Shown one piece after another: positions 51,424-53,058 of a stretch of DNA of 53,058 nt. This DNA comes from Acidimicrobiaceae bacterium (GTDB taxonomy: Bacteria > Actinomycetota > Acidimicrobiia > Acidimicrobiales > UBA8592), in NCBI GenBank assembly GCA_024641655.1, contig JAHECR010000024.1, forward strand, positions 1 through 53,058, given 5' to 3'. Below the pieces are notes generated by a model. The model saw nothing but the letters and a program-made list of their open reading frames with translations, was not told the origin of the DNA and searched no databases. Position numbers and translations under genes: made by a program. Position 1 is the first letter of the stretch. Each line of letters begins with the position of its first letter.

Positions 51424-51912
51424 TCAGCCGAGTGCAGGGGTGCCGGCATACGGTGTGGGGTCACCTGGCGCGGGAATGGCCGGATGGGTCCAGCTCATCT
51501 CCTTGGCGAGGCGCGCAATCACCGCACGCCACTCGGCGGGGTTCCATCCTTCGGCGGAGCCGACCACCTGCAACGCGTGGTCGAGATGGACGATGGCGGG
51601 CAGCTGCTGCAGCCCCAGCGACGCGGTCACCGCGCGGTCGGGGTCGACGAAGGTGAACAGTTCGTCGGCCCACGGTCCGAGGAACGAGCGCGCCTGTTCG
51701 GGGCTGCCGGTCACGAGCCAGCCGACGCGACAATCCGCGTCGGTGAACGACTCGAGCACCCGCCCGGCGGTGTCGATGATCCAGGAGCTCTCGTGGGTGT
51801 ACGGGTCGAGGACCACGAGCACGAGATGAAACGTGGTGACCCAGTCCTCGAGGGGCCGGGCTTCTCCCTCGAGGGGCGCGAGGGTCACCGTTGGGGCGGG
51901 TGTCGTTGCCAC
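51424..51912 (-). CDS. Thioredoxin-fold protein without CxxC
   Basis: A 162-residue protein with peroxiredoxin/TlpA-like order: strand LVLVVLDPYTHESSW, then GWLVTGSPEQARSFL, then VTASLGLQQLPAIVHLD with the conserved cis-Pro, then WNPAEWRAVIARLAKEM. The only Cys is in DADCRVGW, away from the usual active site, so it is unlikely to be a thiol oxidoreductase. TAGTTT 8 bases before the GTG at 51912 supports the start. It is divergent from the IF-2B-like gene. Confidence 0.7.
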   Translation of the reverse strand: MATTPAPTVTLAPLEGEARPLEDWVTTFHLVLVVLDPYTHESSWIIDTAGRVLESFTDADCRVGWLVTGSPEQARSFLGPWADELFTFVDPDRAVTASLGLQQLPAIVHLDHALQVVGSAEGWNPAEWRAVIARLAKEMSWTHPAIPAPGDPTPYAGTPALG

Positions 51913-51920
51913 GGCGACGA

Positions 51921-51926
51921 AAACTA
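51921..51926 (-). promoter_or_regulatory. -10-like box TAGTTT, leaderless thioredoxin-fold gene promoter
   Basis: TAGTTT on the minus strand, then 8 bases, then the GTG start at 51912. Confidence 0.4.
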
Positions 51927-51960
51927 GCGCATGGCCAGGCCCTGCTTGCACACCGGGCAC

Positions 51961-51966
51961 TAGATT
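51961..51966 (+). promoter_or_regulatory. -10-like box TAGATT, leaderless IF-2B-like gene promoter
   Basis: TAGATT is followed by CGCCTC and the GTG at 51973, a 6-base gap; it lies 35 bases from the opposite-strand TAGTTT box, so the two promoters are back to back. Confidence 0.4.
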
Positions 51967-51972
51967 CGCCTC

Positions 51973-52770
51973 GTGCACCCCATCGAACGCCTTCGCTACG
52001 TCGCCCGCGTCTCGGGCGTGCCGCAGGCGATGCTGGTTCGAGAGACCGCCGGCGCGCTGGCATCGTTCAGCTACGAACCCCACGGCCTCGTGACGGCGTG
52101 CCGGCGCATGGTGTCACGTCATCCCGCCTCGGGACCGTTGCTCTGGCTCTCCTCGCGCGTGCTCAGCGCGGGGGAGCCGATCGAGGAGCTCTACGAGTGC
52201 ATGGACGCGCTCGACGACGACACCACCGCAGTCGAGCTCCGCCACGCCATCGCCGACGGTGCCGTCGTGGCCGTCCTTGGCTGGCCCGATCTCGTCGCCG
52301 ACGCGCTCGTCCGCCGAGGTGATGTGCAGCCCTTCGTGATCGACGTGCTCGGCGAGGGCTCGGGCCTGGTCCAGCGGCTCTGGAACAACGACATCGACGC
52401 CGTCGACGTCCCCGTCGCCGGTCTCGGTGCTGCGGTCGCTGGTGTCGAGCTGCTGTTGCTCGAAGCGGTGGCGGTCGGCGACACCGCGTGTCTTGCCGTC
52501 TCGGGATCGCGTGCGGCCGCCGCGGTCGCACGCCACCTCGACATCCCGGTTTGGGTCATCGGCGGGGTGGGTCGCATGCTCCCCGGCCGGCTCTTCGACT
52601 CCTTGGTCGCTCGCGCGCTTCCCGACGACCCGTGGGACCGAGACGAGGAGCTGGTCCCGCTCGATCTCGTCACCCACATCGTCGGACCGGAAGGTCCTGT
52701 CCCCACCGCCGAGGCGCTCCAGTCGGTCGACTGTCCGGTGGCAGGCGAGCTCCTCCGGGACGTGATCTGA
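51973..52770 (+). CDS. IF-2B/MtnA-like protein
   Basis: A 265-residue soluble protein. The C-terminal half resembles the eIF-2B alpha / methylthioribose-1-phosphate isomerase fold: DIDAVDVPVAGLGAAVAG, then LLLEAVAVGDTACLAVSG and ARHLDIPVWVIGGVGRMLP, corresponding to the DGV-NK-GT and GVPVYV segments of that family. The N-terminal 90 residues are helical. The canonical catalytic Asp and Cys of MtnA are not evident, so the reaction is unknown. GTG start supported by the TAGATT box. Confidence 0.55.
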   Translation: MHPIERLRYVARVSGVPQAMLVRETAGALASFSYEPHGLVTACRRMVSRHPASGPLLWLSSRVLSAGEPIEELYECMDALDDDTTAVELRHAIADGAVVAVLGWPDLVADALVRRGDVQPFVIDVLGEGSGLVQRLWNNDIDAVDVPVAGLGAAVAGVELLLLEAVAVGDTACLAVSGSRAAAAVARHLDIPVWVIGGVGRMLPGRLFDSLVARALPDDPWDRDEELVPLDLVTHIVGPEGPVPTAEALQSVDCPVAGELLRDVI

Positions 52771-52789
52771 CCGGACCATCGCGACGCCG

Positions 52790-52795
52790 TACCAT
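52790..52795 (+). promoter_or_regulatory. -10-like box TACCAT, leaderless CapA-like gene promoter
   Basis: TACCAT is followed by CGCCGC and the ATG at 52802, a 6-base gap. Confidence 0.4.
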
Positions 52796-52801
52796 CGCCG
52801 C

Positions 52802-53058
52802 ATGCGATTTCTCGTCGGCTTCGCCTTCGTGCTGGTGCTCGCGTTCGGGGCCTCATTGGCCCGAGAGTCCCACGATCGACCGCTGGCTGAACCGATGCCG
52901 ACTGCGCAGCCGACTTCCACCGTCGGCGGGAGCGATGCCGCCGAGGCCGCTGCGCAGCCGACGGACGGGCCCACGCCTACCGAGGCGACGACGACCCCTG
53001 GTTCTGTGGGGCCGGATCGGGTCACGATGGTGTTCACGGGTGAGATTTTGAGTCATAG
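52802..53058 (+). CDS. CapA/PgsA-like protein, N-terminal fragment (cut by window end)
   Basis: The first 85 residues of a gene that runs off the window. A signal peptide or anchor (RFLVGFAFVLVLAFGASLA) is followed by a Pro/Thr/Ala-rich linker and then DRVTMVFTGEILSH, which looks like the first strand and metal loop of a CapA-type (poly-gamma-glutamate synthesis) metallophosphatase, where the usual reading is GD; here it is GE. It would act outside the membrane on capsule or cell-wall polymer. The call rests on a short stretch. Confidence 0.55.
   Translation, partial: MRFLVGFAFVLVLAFGASLARESHDRPLAEPMPTAQPTSTVGGSDAAEAAAQPTDGPTPTEATTTPGSVGPDRVTMVFTGEILSH

Overview
The window is a high-GC, tightly packed chromosomal stretch of an actinomycete. 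The features that point to class Acidimicrobiia or a relative (an inference, not a database match) are: many GTG/TTG starts, TAnnnT -10 boxes directly in front of start codons, LAXTG-type sorting signals, an F420-type luciferase-like oxidoreductase, a SigE-type ECF sigma factor, and a glucosylglycerate gene pair. I see no rRNA, tRNA, CRISPR array or insertion sequence. No gene-free gap exceeds about 270 bases. I annotate 49 protein genes, the last one cut by the window edge.

Layout. 0-4.2 kb: deaminase-type amidohydrolase, a VOC/nitroreductase fusion divergent from an SDR, and a NIPSNAP-like protein. 4.4-7.7 kb: a two-gene operon of a Pro-Thr repeat surface protein with an LAMTG sorting signal and a large fusion protein (cellulose-synthase-like pseudo-glycosyltransferase, PilZ domain, SipW-type signal peptidase). 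7.7-14.3 kb: flavoprotein, SDR, DksA-like zinc-finger protein, secreted Gly-rich repeat protein, secreted trypsin-like protease, second amidohydrolase. 14.4-20.4 kb: ABC-2 exporter plus M20 peptidase with 4-base overlaps, then two MFS transporters. 20.5-24.3 kb: fasciclin surface protein with LANTG, N-acyl-D-amino-acid deacylase, MFS transporter. 24.4-27.6 kb: two tandem ECF sigma / membrane-partner pairs. 27.8-32.8 kb: hydrolase-like/cyclase fusion, ProA-like dehydrogenase with an N-terminal extension, DUF389 protein, uracil-DNA glycosylase. 32.9-37.8 kb: GpgS-like glycosyltransferase facing a GH13_18 phosphorylase, acyl-CoA dehydrogenase, VapBC-type toxin-antitoxin. 37.9-48.7 kb: surface-glycan region (GT2, GT2, sulfotransferase, Wzx-type flippase, DPM1-like GT2, GT4, PAP2) interrupted by an SDR, a lipoprotein binding protein and a hydroxyacid dehydrogenase. 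48.8-53 kb: LLM oxidoreductase, class I fumarase, thioredoxin-fold protein, IF-2B-like protein, and the start of a CapA-like protein.

How the genes may work together. The most unusual locus is 4.4-7.7 kb. The enzyme looks like a BcsA-type membrane glycosyltransferase whose catalytic motifs have decayed, whose c-di-GMP-binding PilZ motifs are intact, and whose C-terminus is a complete Ser/His signal peptidase. It overlaps by 4 bases the gene of a LAXTG-anchored repeat protein. I infer a c-di-GMP-gated signal peptidase acting on surface-protein export. The glycan genes at 37.9-48.7 kb and the start of a CapA-like gene at the right edge suggest an elaborate, possibly sulfated, envelope polysaccharide. 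The GpgS/GH13_18 pair suggests making and recycling of the compatible solute glucosylglycerate.
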